Source: Bacteroidota bacterium (GTDB taxonomy: Bacteria; Bacteroidota; Ignavibacteria; Ignavibacteriales; Ignavibacteriaceae). From it: 64,000 nt of DNA. The DNA is taken from assembly GCA_022573715.1 (NCBI GenBank), contig JACZTL010000006.1, positions 1 to 64,000 on the forward strand. Direction: 5' to 3'. Positions 7,144 to 15,580 of the stretch are shown here, piece by piece (positions within the stretch are counted from its first letter, which is position 1; the number at the start of each line of letters is the position of its first letter). Under the pieces are notes generated by a model. It worked only from the letters and a program-made list of their open reading frames with translations. It was not told where the DNA came from and searched no databases. Both the position numbers and the translations under genes were made by a program.

Positions 7144-9156
7144 ATGAAAAAAATATTTATCTTACTCTTAATATTTATTATACCTGTTTTAGCTCAGGAC
7201 AAAAGACCTTTAACTGTTGAAGATATGTGGGCAATGGACAGAATCGGTAGTTTAGAACTTTCACCGGACGGCAAAACTATTGCTTTCTCCGTTACCAAAT
7301 ACAGTATGAAAATCAACAAAGGCAATACCGATATATATTTGATTAATTCAGACGGAAAAAATATTCGTTCGCTAAAGAATTCTGAAAAGAACGAAAGCAA
7401 TCCCAAATTTTCACCTGATGGAAAACACATTGCTTACTCTTTGGACGAACAAATTTGGATTTGTGATTTAAACGGTAATAATTCAAAACAGGTAACGGAT
7501 ATTTACTCAGGTGCTTCGGGTTTTGAATGGTCAAACGATGGAAGTAAACTTTTATTTATCTCCTCAGTTTATCCCGATTGTAAAACACAGGACTGCATTA
7601 AACAAAGGGATAAAGAACAAAAAGAAAGTAAGGTAAAAGCAAAAATTCTTACGCACTTAATGTATAAATCGTGGAATCATTGGGTTGGTGAAAAGAGAGA
7701 TCATCTTTTTATTTACGATTTGATGACTGAAAAATACATTGACATAAATTTATTAAAGAATCACGATGTACCCCCTTTATCTTTAGGAAGTGGAAACGAT
7801 TATAATTTTTCACCCGATGATAATGAAGTTGTTTTTACGATGAACTCAGAAGAGAGAGTGCAAAACAGTACAAACAATGAAGTTTACACAATTAACCTAG
7901 ATAATTTAAGAGAAAGAAAAATTTCTCAAAGTAAAGGAGTAGATGCACAGCCTGTTTATTCCCCTGACGGAAAATACATTGCTTTTACTTCGATGAGAAG
8001 GGCCGGTTTTGAAGCAGACAGAAAAGAACTTACTCTCTACAATCGAAATACAGGAGAACTAAAAAATATAACACCAAAATTTGATCGATCAATAGGGGAA
8101 ATGATTTGGACTCCGGATTCTAAAATAATTTATTTTACCTCCGCTAACGAAATTTACAACTCTGTTTATAAAATAGATATTGAAACCGGAAATATTAAAA
8201 TGATATTAAAGAAGCACGTTAACACAGGTTTAACAATATCACCTGATGGTAAAAAGATTTATTTTAAGCAGCAGCGTTCAAATCATCCATACGAAATTTT
8301 TTCAATGAATAATGACGGTAGTAATATTAAACAGCTAACTAATATAAATGGAAAGTTACTATCAAAATTTGAGATGATTCCTCTTGAAACTTTTTGGTCA
8401 AAAGGAGCCGGGGGAAAAGAAGTGCAATCTATTTTGGTAAAACCGCCTTTCTTCAATAAATCTAAAAAGTATCCGATGATATTTTTAATTCACGGCGGTC
8501 CACAGGGACATTGGACTGATGATTTCCATTTCCGCTGGAACATACAATTATTTGCCTCTAAGGGATATGTGGTTGTTGCTCCAAATCCAAGGGGAAGCGT
8601 TGGTTACGGTCAGCAGTTCACTGATGAAATTTCAAGAGACTGGGGTGGTAAAGTTTACACAGATTTAATGAATGCCTACGATTATGCTTTGGTAAATTTT
8701 GATTTTATTGATAAGAAAAATACATTTGCTGCAGGAGCCTCTTACGGCGGTTATATGATAAGTTGGATAGAAGGACATACGGACAGATTTAATGCACTTG
8801 TTTCTCACGACGGAGTATTTAACACCGAAAGTATGTGGGGAACAACCGAGGAATTGTGGTTCCCAGAATGGGAGTTTAATGGAGCCCCTTGGGAAGACAG
8901 AGAATTATATGAAAAATGGTCTCCTCACCGTTTCATACATAATGCTAAAACCCCGATGTTAATAGTTCACGGGGCAAATGATTTCAGAGTAGCTGAAGAA
9001 CAATCATTTCAATTATTTACATCCTTGCAGAGACTCGGTGTACCAAGCAAATTAATCTATTACCCTGATGAATACCATTTTGTAACGAAACCTCAAAATG
9101 CAAGACTTTGGTGGAATTCCGTTTTTGATTGGTTTGAAAAATATAAGAAGGATTAA
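7144..9156 (+). CDS. S9 family (prolyl oligopeptidase-type) peptidase, secreted
   Basis: About 670 residues. I choose ATG 7144 over GTG 7138 because the signal peptide (KKIFILLLIFIIPVLAQ) starts there and GAGGTG precedes it. Residues about 30-400 form a beta-propeller with PD40 repeats of the type LSPDGKTIAFS. The C-terminal alpha/beta-hydrolase domain carries LIHGGPQGHW, the nucleophile in GASYGGYMI, an Asp in HGANDFRV and the His in DEYHF. Such enzymes trim dipeptides or acylated residues from peptides in the periplasm. Two bases separate it from the DUF1232 gene. Confidence 0.9.
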   Translation: MKKIFILLLIFIIPVLAQDKRPLTVEDMWAMDRIGSLELSPDGKTIAFSVTKYSMKINKGNTDIYLINSDGKNIRSLKNSEKNESNPKFSPDGKHIAYSLDEQIWICDLNGNNSKQVTDIYSGASGFEWSNDGSKLLFISSVYPDCKTQDCIKQRDKEQKESKVKAKILTHLMYKSWNHWVGEKRDHLFIYDLMTEKYIDINLLKNHDVPPLSLGSGNDYNFSPDDNEVVFTMNSEERVQNSTNNEVYTINLDNLRERKISQSKGVDAQPVYSPDGKYIAFTSMRRAGFEADRKELTLYNRNTGELKNITPKFDRSIGEMIWTPDSKIIYFTSANEIYNSVYKIDIETGNIKMILKKHVNTGLTISPDGKKIYFKQQRSNHPYEIFSMNNDGSNIKQLTNINGKLLSKFEMIPLETFWSKGAGGKEVQSILVKPPFFNKSKKYPMIFLIHGGPQGHWTDDFHFRWNIQLFASKGYVVVAPNPRGSVGYGQQFTDEISRDWGGKVYTDLMNAYDYALVNFDFIDKKNTFAAGASYGGYMISWIEGHTDRFNALVSHDGVFNTESMWGTTEELWFPEWEFNGAPWEDRELYEKWSPHRFIHNAKTPMLIVHGANDFRVAEEQSFQLFTSLQRLGVPSKLIYYPDEYHFVTKPQNARLWWNSVFDWFEKYKKD

Positions 9157-9158
9157 AA

Positions 9159-9533
9159 ATGAAAGAAGTTGAAGAAATAGATTTTGATTATGAAAAACCC
9201 AAAGAGCTAGTCGAAATAGAAACAAAAAGCAGTGAAGATAAGGAAAAATATATTGATGATAATCTTTGGGAAAAACTTGAAAGAGTAGGCAAAAAGATAT
9301 CTTTTGCAAAAGATATACTTGCACTGGTTAATTATATGCGCGACCCAAATGTAAGCTGGCACAGAAAATCAATTATAATTGGAGCCTTGATTTATTTTAT
9401 AGTGCCAATTGATGCCATACCCGATATTGCACCTTTGATAGGTTACCTTGATGATCTTGGTGTGATTGCAGCCGTGCTTAAATATTTGGGGAATGAACTT
9501 ATTCCTTATTATGATAAGGATTATAAGGCATAA
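9159..9533 (+). CDS. DUF1232 (YkvA-like) membrane protein
   Basis: 124 residues. A charged N-terminal 50 residues is followed by the DUF1232 core: WHRKSIIIGALIYFIVPIDA, then IPDIAPLIGYLDDLGVIAAV. The hydrophobic segments with the conserved VPID/DDLG motifs are diagnostic. Function of the family is not established. It follows the S9 peptidase gene after two bases and is probably in its operon. Confidence 0.85.
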   Translation: MKEVEEIDFDYEKPKELVEIETKSSEDKEKYIDDNLWEKLERVGKKISFAKDILALVNYMRDPNVSWHRKSIIIGALIYFIVPIDAIPDIAPLIGYLDDLGVIAAVLKYLGNELIPYYDKDYKA

Positions 9534-9566
9534 ATTATATTTGGTAGCCACAACTTTTTCTGAGGA

Positions 9567-9637
9567 TATCACTTTGTGATAAATCGCCCAAAAAACTTGA
9601 CAAAACTTGACATTATTAAAAAGATATTTTAAATTTG
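9567..9637 (+). promoter_or_regulatory. Operator-rich promoter of the ImmA-PIN cassette
   Basis: TATCACTTTGTGATA (9567-9581) is a perfect palindrome with a three-base centre. Two tandem copies of AAAACTTGAC follow (9592-9601, 9602-9611), and the second holds TTG at 9607-9609. Twenty bases later comes TAAATTTG (9630-9637), a full match to the Bacteroidota -7 element TAnnTTTG. The ATG is only four bases further on (9642), so the transcript should be nearly leaderless. The repeats are likely sites for the HTH domain of the first gene. Confidence 0.55.
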
Positions 9638-9641
9638 TTTT

Positions 9642-10775
9642 ATGCAAAAAGAATTAAATACCAACCTAATAAAAGAAAAACTATCTGAATACGGTTATAA
9701 TCAATCCTCTATTAGTAAAGAACTTGGCGTAAGTAGAGAAGCAGTTTCCCAATGGCTTAAGAATATGTCATTTCCAAAGCCATCAAAGCTATTAATGTTG
9801 GGTAAAATACTTAATCTTAAATTTAACGAAATAACACTACAGAATGATTTATCGATACCCAAAATTGCTTTTAGAAAAGTAGGAAGTGCAAAAACAAAGG
9901 AAAAACATATTCAAGTTGCGAGACAAATGGGCTTTGCATTAAGAGAATTAACAGATTTTCTTCCTCCAGAAATGATGATAAAGCCCCCTGAATTAAAAAA
10001 ACCAGTTAATGAATATAATTACATTCAGGAAATTGCTAATCTTGTAAGGAAAAAATTTAATATTACTGAAGATAAAATAAATTTTGAAGATATTATCACA
10101 ATATTAAATTCTTTTAATACAATATTAATTCCTCAACTACTTGGAACTAAAGAACAACACGAAAACGCATTACATATTTATCTACCTGATAGTCAGACTA
10201 CTTGGGTATTTATAAATTTAGATACAAATATATTTGATTTTAAATTTTGGCTTTCACATGAACTCGGACATATATTAACGCCTTCTTTAGAAAACAAAAA
10301 AGCAGAAGATTTCGCTGATAATTTTGCTGGAGCCTTTCTTTTTTCTAGTAATTTTGCTGAAGAAAATTATTTTAAAATAATTTCAATAAGTGGGATATAT
10401 CGCAGGATTGATCATATAACCAAAATTTCTAATAAACTAATTATATCTCCAATCACTGTTTATAAAGAAATTAATAAGTTTGCAAAATTTAGAAAATTAC
10501 GTAGTATAAATCTTGAAAACCAAATTTACAAAGCAACAACTAATTTTACTAAAAAATATAAATTAATAAGCCTATACCTTTTTAAAGTTGAAAAACCTAA
10601 TGTTGAAGCTTACATTAAAACTGTTGAAGAAAAATATAAAACTATATTTTTTAAGTTGCTTGAAGGATTATATTTAGCCAAAGGATTAACTGAAGGATAT
10701 ATAAAAACAGTAATGAATCTGCCAGTTTCTGATGCAAAAGAAATTTATAAATATATTATAAATGGCACAAAGTAA
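9642..10775 (+). CDS. XRE-HTH and ImmA/IrrE metallopeptidase fusion
   Basis: 377 residues. Residues 7-65 form an XRE helix-turn-helix (QSSISKELGVSREAVSQWLK). Residues about 125-260 are an ImmA/IrrE peptidase with zinc motif SHELGH (205-210) and the third-ligand helix KAEDFADNFAGAFLF about 15 residues on. Proteins of this layout act as autoregulated antitoxin-like repressors or as peptidases that cleave a repressor. The C-terminal 110 residues match nothing I know. It overlaps the PIN gene by 14 bases, so expression is coupled. Confidence 0.88.
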   Translation: MQKELNTNLIKEKLSEYGYNQSSISKELGVSREAVSQWLKNMSFPKPSKLLMLGKILNLKFNEITLQNDLSIPKIAFRKVGSAKTKEKHIQVARQMGFALRELTDFLPPEMMIKPPELKKPVNEYNYIQEIANLVRKKFNITEDKINFEDIITILNSFNTILIPQLLGTKEQHENALHIYLPDSQTTWVFINLDTNIFDFKFWLSHELGHILTPSLENKKAEDFADNFAGAFLFSSNFAEENYFKIISISGIYRRIDHITKISNKLIISPITVYKEINKFAKFRKLRSINLENQIYKATTNFTKKYKLISLYLFKVEKPNVEAYIKTVEEKYKTIFFKLLEGLYLAKGLTEGYIKTVMNLPVSDAKEIYKYIINGTK

Positions 10776-11316
10776 AATCCTTCTTGATACAACTACTTAC
10801 CTCCGATTAGCTCAATCAATACATCCTTTACTCGGTCAAACTTTTGGAGAAAAAAATTTTACTTTATATGTTCATAAGGAAATAGAAATAGAATTAAAAA
10901 GAAGCGGTAGATTGCAAAGTGAGTTTAGCTGGATTGAAAGAGACGAATATATTCAAAATAGAAAAAAAAGATTAAAGATTTCTAATGTTGAAAAAGAAGA
11001 AATAGAGAAAAATTTTGATTTTATCTGGAATTTTCAAAAGGATTCGGGGCTAAATCTCTCAAGAGAAGATATATACTGCATAGCAACGGCATTAGAATTA
11101 AATATACCTTTAGTAACAGATGATAAAAATATGATTTTAACTTGCAATGATTTTGATGTAAAAGTAATGAAAACTCTTGAACTAATGAAAATGATGTTGC
11201 TAAATAAATTCTTAGATGAATCTCTGATTAAACAAATTGTTGATTACTGGATATACGAAAATGATTTACCTGCTAATTTTAAGGAAGATTATAAAAAACT
11301 ATTTAATACAAAATGA
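10762..11316 (+). CDS. PIN-domain ribonuclease-like protein
   Basis: 184 residues. The acidic residues of a PIN active site are in place: D9 in ILLDTTTYLRL, Glu in KEIEIELKR (42-44), D103 in SREDIYCIATAL and D120/D121 in VTDDKNM. PIN proteins usually cut RNA and often are toxins. It sits between the XRE-ImmA gene (14-base overlap) and the next unknown gene (4-base overlap). Compared with VapC (about 130 residues) it has extra C-terminal sequence of about 45 residues. Confidence 0.75.
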   Translation: MAQSKILLDTTTYLRLAQSIHPLLGQTFGEKNFTLYVHKEIEIELKRSGRLQSEFSWIERDEYIQNRKKRLKISNVEKEEIEKNFDFIWNFQKDSGLNLSREDIYCIATALELNIPLVTDDKNMILTCNDFDVKVMKTLELMKMMLLNKFLDESLIKQIVDYWIYENDLPANFKEDYKKLFNTK

Positions 11317-12041
11317 ATGAAATTAAAGGATATGAGAAATATTATCTAAATATTTTACTTACCTATTTAGATATAGAGCCTGAAAAAATAATTTTTACAG
11401 AAAGTCCTGACTTTAAAATTATAGTAAATAAACAAAAAATTGGAATAGAACTTACAAGAATATTTAATGAAACTGGCAATCCACCTTTGCAGGCAATTGA
11501 AGGTGATTATAACAAGATAACAAATTATGTAAATCAGAAATTATTGAAAACTAAATTACCACCCTTAGAAGTATATTTATTATTTAGTCAAAATCCTATA
11601 CCCAGACTTAAAAGCAAAAAAGAAATTGGAAATAAAATATTTAAATTAATCAAAAGAAACGTTCCTGATAAAAATAAGTATATAGCAATCAAAAATGATT
11701 TTGAAAATGATGATATAATTCCTTATGAGTTAAGCAATATAAATATTGCAAATTTCCCAGTTTTAGAAAAACATTTTGTTAATACAAGTAGTTTTGGTTG
11801 GGTTAATAAAGTTTTTTCAGATTTGATACAGAGTATTATTAAAAAGAAAGAAATTAAATTAAGAAAGTATGATAAAACCTGTATTAAATTTTGGCTTTTG
11901 ATACACACTGGGGGATATAGCGGTGCATCAATGTTTGAACCATCGAATGAAACTATTTCACATAATTATTCTTCAAAATTCAATAAAGTTTTTTTTATGG
12001 ATAATTTCGAGAAAAAAGTTTATTCGTTAAAAATAAATTGA
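11313..12041 (+). CDS. Unknown protein with restriction-nuclease-like motif
   Basis: 242 residues, no signal peptide. Residues 32-48 read PDFKIIVNKQKIGIELT: PD, a short hairpin, then hydrophobic-Glu-x, the layout of a PD-(D/E)XK nuclease core, but with Thr at the place of the catalytic Lys. A Lys at 42 could substitute. The rest is mixed alpha/beta, ending in KVFFMDNFEKKVYSLKIN. Its ATG overlaps the PIN stop by four bases. I do not recognise the family; a nuclease or DNA-binding role is inference. Confidence 0.55.
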   Translation: MNEIKGYEKYYLNILLTYLDIEPEKIIFTESPDFKIIVNKQKIGIELTRIFNETGNPPLQAIEGDYNKITNYVNQKLLKTKLPPLEVYLLFSQNPIPRLKSKKEIGNKIFKLIKRNVPDKNKYIAIKNDFENDDIIPYELSNINIANFPVLEKHFVNTSSFGWVNKVFSDLIQSIIKKKEIKLRKYDKTCIKFWLLIHTGGYSGASMFEPSNETISHNYSSKFNKVFFMDNFEKKVYSLKIN

Positions 12042-12070
12042 TAAATTAGTTTTTAAAATTCTTAAGGCTA

Positions 12071-12604
12071 ATGAACTTCAAAGTAAAGAAAAGCGAAATA
12101 TTATTCCGCGGCAGAGTGTTCGATCTCCAAGTTGATGAGATTGAATATGACAGCGGAAACAAAGCTGTAAGGGAAGTTGTACTTCATCCCGGAGGTGCAG
12201 TAATATTACCTGTAAAAGAGGACGGTAAAATTATAATGGTAAAACAATTCCGTTATCCTTTCCAAAAATTTATGCTTGAACTTCCCGCAGGTAAACTAGA
12301 AAAGGATGAAGATCCGCAGAATTGTGCCGAAAGAGAATTGACTGAAGAAACCGGGTACAGTTCAAAGTCTGTTAGTAAACTGGGCTCTATTGCAACCACT
12401 CCCGGGTTCTGTTCCGAAGTACTGCATATTTATCTTGCTAAAAATTTAATACAGGGTAATCACAACAGGGAAGAAGGTGAGTACGGAATGGAAATTTTTG
12501 AATATTCGTTGAATGAAATTGAAGAAAAGATTATGAGCGGTGAAATCATAGATTCAAAAACGATTTGCGGAATACATTTTTATCAAAATAAAAAAGGACA
12601 ATAA
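12071..12604 (+). CDS. Nudix hydrolase, ADP-ribose pyrophosphatase-like
   Basis: 177 residues. The Nudix box is complete at residues 74-96: G74, E80, then RELTEETGY from R88. The preceding LHPGGAVILPV and RYPFQKFMLELPAGK are typical of ADP-ribose pyrophosphatases, which split ADP-ribose to AMP and ribose 5-phosphate with Mg2+. Substrate is inferred from family. It starts the housekeeping stretch after the ImmA-PIN cassette and precedes recN by 80 bases. Confidence 0.85.
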   Translation: MNFKVKKSEILFRGRVFDLQVDEIEYDSGNKAVREVVLHPGGAVILPVKEDGKIIMVKQFRYPFQKFMLELPAGKLEKDEDPQNCAERELTEETGYSSKSVSKLGSIATTPGFCSEVLHIYLAKNLIQGNHNREEGEYGMEIFEYSLNEIEEKIMSGEIIDSKTICGIHFYQNKKGQ

Positions 12605-12684
12605 TTTTTTAAGTTCTGTGATCAAACCTTTTTGAAATTGCTGATAAAATAAGCTAAATTATCCCACCTATAAAAAACAATTAA

Positions 12685-14394
12685 ATGTTAAAATCATTAG
12701 AAATAAAGGACTATGCACTTATCGAACATCTGCAGGTAGAGTTCGGTGAAGGATTGAATATCATTACAGGAGAAACGGGTGCAGGTAAATCTATTATTGT
12801 CGATGCTATGGGTTTGCTTCTCGGGGGAAGAGCATCAACAGAAGTAATTCGAAAGGGAGCTGCAAAGTCTTTTATAGAAGGATTTTTTAACATAAAAGAT
12901 AACGCCAAGGTAAAAGAATTATTATTAAATAACGATGTTGAAACAACAAATGAATTAATAATAAGAAGGGAAATATCATTAAAAGGAGCAAACCGCTGTT
13001 TTGTAAATGATTCGCCAGTGCCTCTAACTTTTATAAATCAATTGGGAGATTTACTGATTGACCTTCACGGACAGCACGAACATCAATCCCTGCTCAGAAG
13101 CGAGACACATATTGACTTTTTAGACCAGTATGTTGACAACAACTTATTATTAGCCGAATACAGAAAAACATTTAATGACTATCAGAAAAAGATTGATGAA
13201 TTAAAAACATTAAAGAAAAAAGAAAAATCGTTAAATGAAAAGAAAGAGTTTTATTCATTCCAGATAAAAGAGATTGATTCCGTTTCTCCTAAGGAAAATG
13301 AAGACGATGAACTTTCAAATGAATTGAAAATTTTAGAAAATTCGGAACGGCTTCTTGAATTGACAACTTCAATTTATCAAACACTTTTTGAAGGAGAAAA
13401 CTCCGTTCAGGATATTTTAAGTGAAGCGAACCGAAAACTTAGCGAATTAGAACTAATTGATAAAATCTTTTCGGTTACAGAGAAAGAAAGCAGAAACATA
13501 CTTTCACAAATAAATGATATAGCCGAAACAATCCGTTCCTATAATTCTAAAATAGATATTGAGCCCAAACATCTTGAGGAGGTTAGGCAGAGGCTTGGCA
13601 CCTTAACATTACTGAAGAAAAAATACGGCGGTTCAATTGATACTGTCTTGATGCATAGAAAAAAGATCGGCGAAGAACTTTCACTTGCAGAAAATTTTTC
13701 GGAAAAAATAAAAGAAATAAAAAATGAGATAAAAAAATCAAGAGACAATTGCAGAAATCTGGCAATTGATATTTCAAATAAAAGAAAAAGTAAAATCCCG
13801 TTGATCGAGGAGAGTATAAATAAAACACTTAATGAACTTGGTATTGAACATTCATCCTTTAATGTAAAAATTGAAAGATCGTTGGCTGCTGATGAAGACC
13901 CAAATTATATACTTTCAAATAATAAAAAGATCAAAATTACAAATAACGGTTGTGACGAAGTTGAATTTTTTATTTCCACAAATATCGGTGAAGACGTAAA
14001 ACCCTTGGTAAAAGTAGCATCGGGCGGGGAAATCTCACGAGTTATGCTCGCGTTAAAATCAGTACTTGCAAAAACCGAAGCACTGCCTGTTTTAATATTC
14101 GATGAGATCGACATCGGAATAAGCGGAAGAATTGCTCAGAAAGTCGGCAAAGCTTTAGAAGAGCTATCCCAAAACCACCAGATAATTGCAATTACACATC
14201 TACCTCAAATTGCGGGTAATGCACATCATCATTATGCAGTAAATAAAAAATTAGTCGGTGACAGAGTTGTAAGTTCAATTAATAAATTAGATGATGAGCA
14301 GCGGGTTAATGAAATTGCTAAACTGATGAGCGGCGAAGAGATAACCGAAGCCAGTATAAAAGGGGCAAAGGAACTGATAAAAAACGGACAATGA
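12685..14394 (+). CDS. recN: DNA repair protein RecN
   Basis: 569 residues, normal RecN length. Walker A is TGETGAGKSI (residues about 28-37). The RecN hallmark DLHGQHEHQSLL follows, then two coiled-coil arms at about 150-390, the ABC signature VASGGEISRVMLALK, Walker B VLIFDEIDIGISG and a switch His in ITHLPQIA. It is an SMC-like ATPase that acts at double-strand breaks, usually under SOS control; I see no operator like the lexA ones in its upstream 80 bases. Stop overlaps the hemW start by four bases. Confidence 0.95.
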   Translation: MLKSLEIKDYALIEHLQVEFGEGLNIITGETGAGKSIIVDAMGLLLGGRASTEVIRKGAAKSFIEGFFNIKDNAKVKELLLNNDVETTNELIIRREISLKGANRCFVNDSPVPLTFINQLGDLLIDLHGQHEHQSLLRSETHIDFLDQYVDNNLLLAEYRKTFNDYQKKIDELKTLKKKEKSLNEKKEFYSFQIKEIDSVSPKENEDDELSNELKILENSERLLELTTSIYQTLFEGENSVQDILSEANRKLSELELIDKIFSVTEKESRNILSQINDIAETIRSYNSKIDIEPKHLEEVRQRLGTLTLLKKKYGGSIDTVLMHRKKIGEELSLAENFSEKIKEIKNEIKKSRDNCRNLAIDISNKRKSKIPLIEESINKTLNELGIEHSSFNVKIERSLAADEDPNYILSNNKKIKITNNGCDEVEFFISTNIGEDVKPLVKVASGGEISRVMLALKSVLAKTEALPVLIFDEIDIGISGRIAQKVGKALEELSQNHQIIAITHLPQIAGNAHHHYAVNKKLVGDRVVSSINKLDDEQRVNEIAKLMSGEEITEASIKGAKELIKNGQ

Positions 14395-15521
14395 AACAAA
14401 CCGCTCTCTACATTCACATTCCTTTCTGCAAACATAAATGTATTTATTGTGATTTCTATTCAATAATAACTACCGATAACATCAATCCTTTTTTATCGGC
14501 ATTAAAAAAAGAAATTGAAACTTATTCAAAAATATATTCTAAGGATAGAATAATAACTTCTATTTTCTTAGGAGGCGGAACCCCTTCGTTAATGAATGTC
14601 GATTATTTAAATGAAATATTGAATCAAATTCATAAAAATTTTACAGTTGCCGATAATGTTGAAACAACAATAGAAACAAATCCCGATTCAATAAGTCTTG
14701 AAAAATTAAAAAAATTTAAAAATATAGGCTTTAACAGGATCAGTATAGGCGTTCAGTCATTTAATGAAGATGAATTAAAATTTTTAACGCGTATACATTC
14801 AAAAGATGCTGCAGTTAAAACGGTTAAAAATGCTAATAGAGCCGGTTTTGAAAATATAAATATTGATTTGATTTTTAATCTACCCAAACAAACAAAAGAA
14901 ATTTGGATGAGTAATCTTAAGCAGGCTGTTTCACTTCCGATAACTCACTTATCTGCTTACAGTTTAATACTTGAACGCGGAACAATATTGAACAAAATGG
15001 TCCTTGACGGAAAAGTAACTTTGCAGGATTCTGATTACGATGCCGATCTTTATTCTTCAACAATAGATTTTCTTACCGAGCAGGGTTTTAAACAATATGA
15101 AGTTTCTAATTTTTGCAAAGACGGTTTTGAATGCAGGCACAACAATTCTTATTGGCATTATAAAGAGTATTTAAGTTTTGGTACCGCTGCCCACTCCTTT
15201 GTAAACGGAAAGCGGTGGTGGAATTTTTCAAGCTTAAAAAAGTATATTTCAGAAATTAAAAATTGTGGAACGGCTGTAAGAAATTTTGAAGTCTTGACCA
15301 AAGAACAAAAATTAAACGAATATGTGATGCTTTCTTTAAGAAGTAAAGGACTGAATAAAAATGAATTCACAGAGAAATTCGGCAGTGCTTGGTTGAAAGA
15401 AAAGGAAGATTACTTTTCAAAACTAATTAAAAATGATTTTTTTAAAAATAATTCCGAAACAATAAAATTAACAAAACATGGCTATGCAATTTGCGATGAA
15501 ATTATAAAAAACTTATTGTAA
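14391..15521 (+). CDS. hemW: HemW-like radical SAM haem chaperone
   Basis: 376 residues. The radical SAM cluster motif CKHKCIYCDFYS lies at residues 13-24, with the extra Phe-Tyr typical of HemW/HemN. FLGGGTPSLM and ISIGVQSFNEDELKFLTR follow, and the HemN C-terminal domain is present (QYEVSNFCKDG, RHNNSYWHYKEYLSFG). HemW inserts haem b into respiratory enzymes, which fits a genome with NarI and cytochromes. True coproporphyrinogen oxidase HemN would have a longer N-terminus, absent here. Confidence 0.9.
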   Translation: MKQTALYIHIPFCKHKCIYCDFYSIITTDNINPFLSALKKEIETYSKIYSKDRIITSIFLGGGTPSLMNVDYLNEILNQIHKNFTVADNVETTIETNPDSISLEKLKKFKNIGFNRISIGVQSFNEDELKFLTRIHSKDAAVKTVKNANRAGFENINIDLIFNLPKQTKEIWMSNLKQAVSLPITHLSAYSLILERGTILNKMVLDGKVTLQDSDYDADLYSSTIDFLTEQGFKQYEVSNFCKDGFECRHNNSYWHYKEYLSFGTAAHSFVNGKRWWNFSSLKKYISEIKNCGTAVRNFEVLTKEQKLNEYVMLSLRSKGLNKNEFTEKFGSAWLKEKEDYFSKLIKNDFFKNNSETIKLTKHGYAICDEIIKNLL

Positions 15522-15580
15522 TTGAGAAAAATTGTTATATTCATTATTTAATATTTAAGTAACAAAAATTAAGGACTGAT

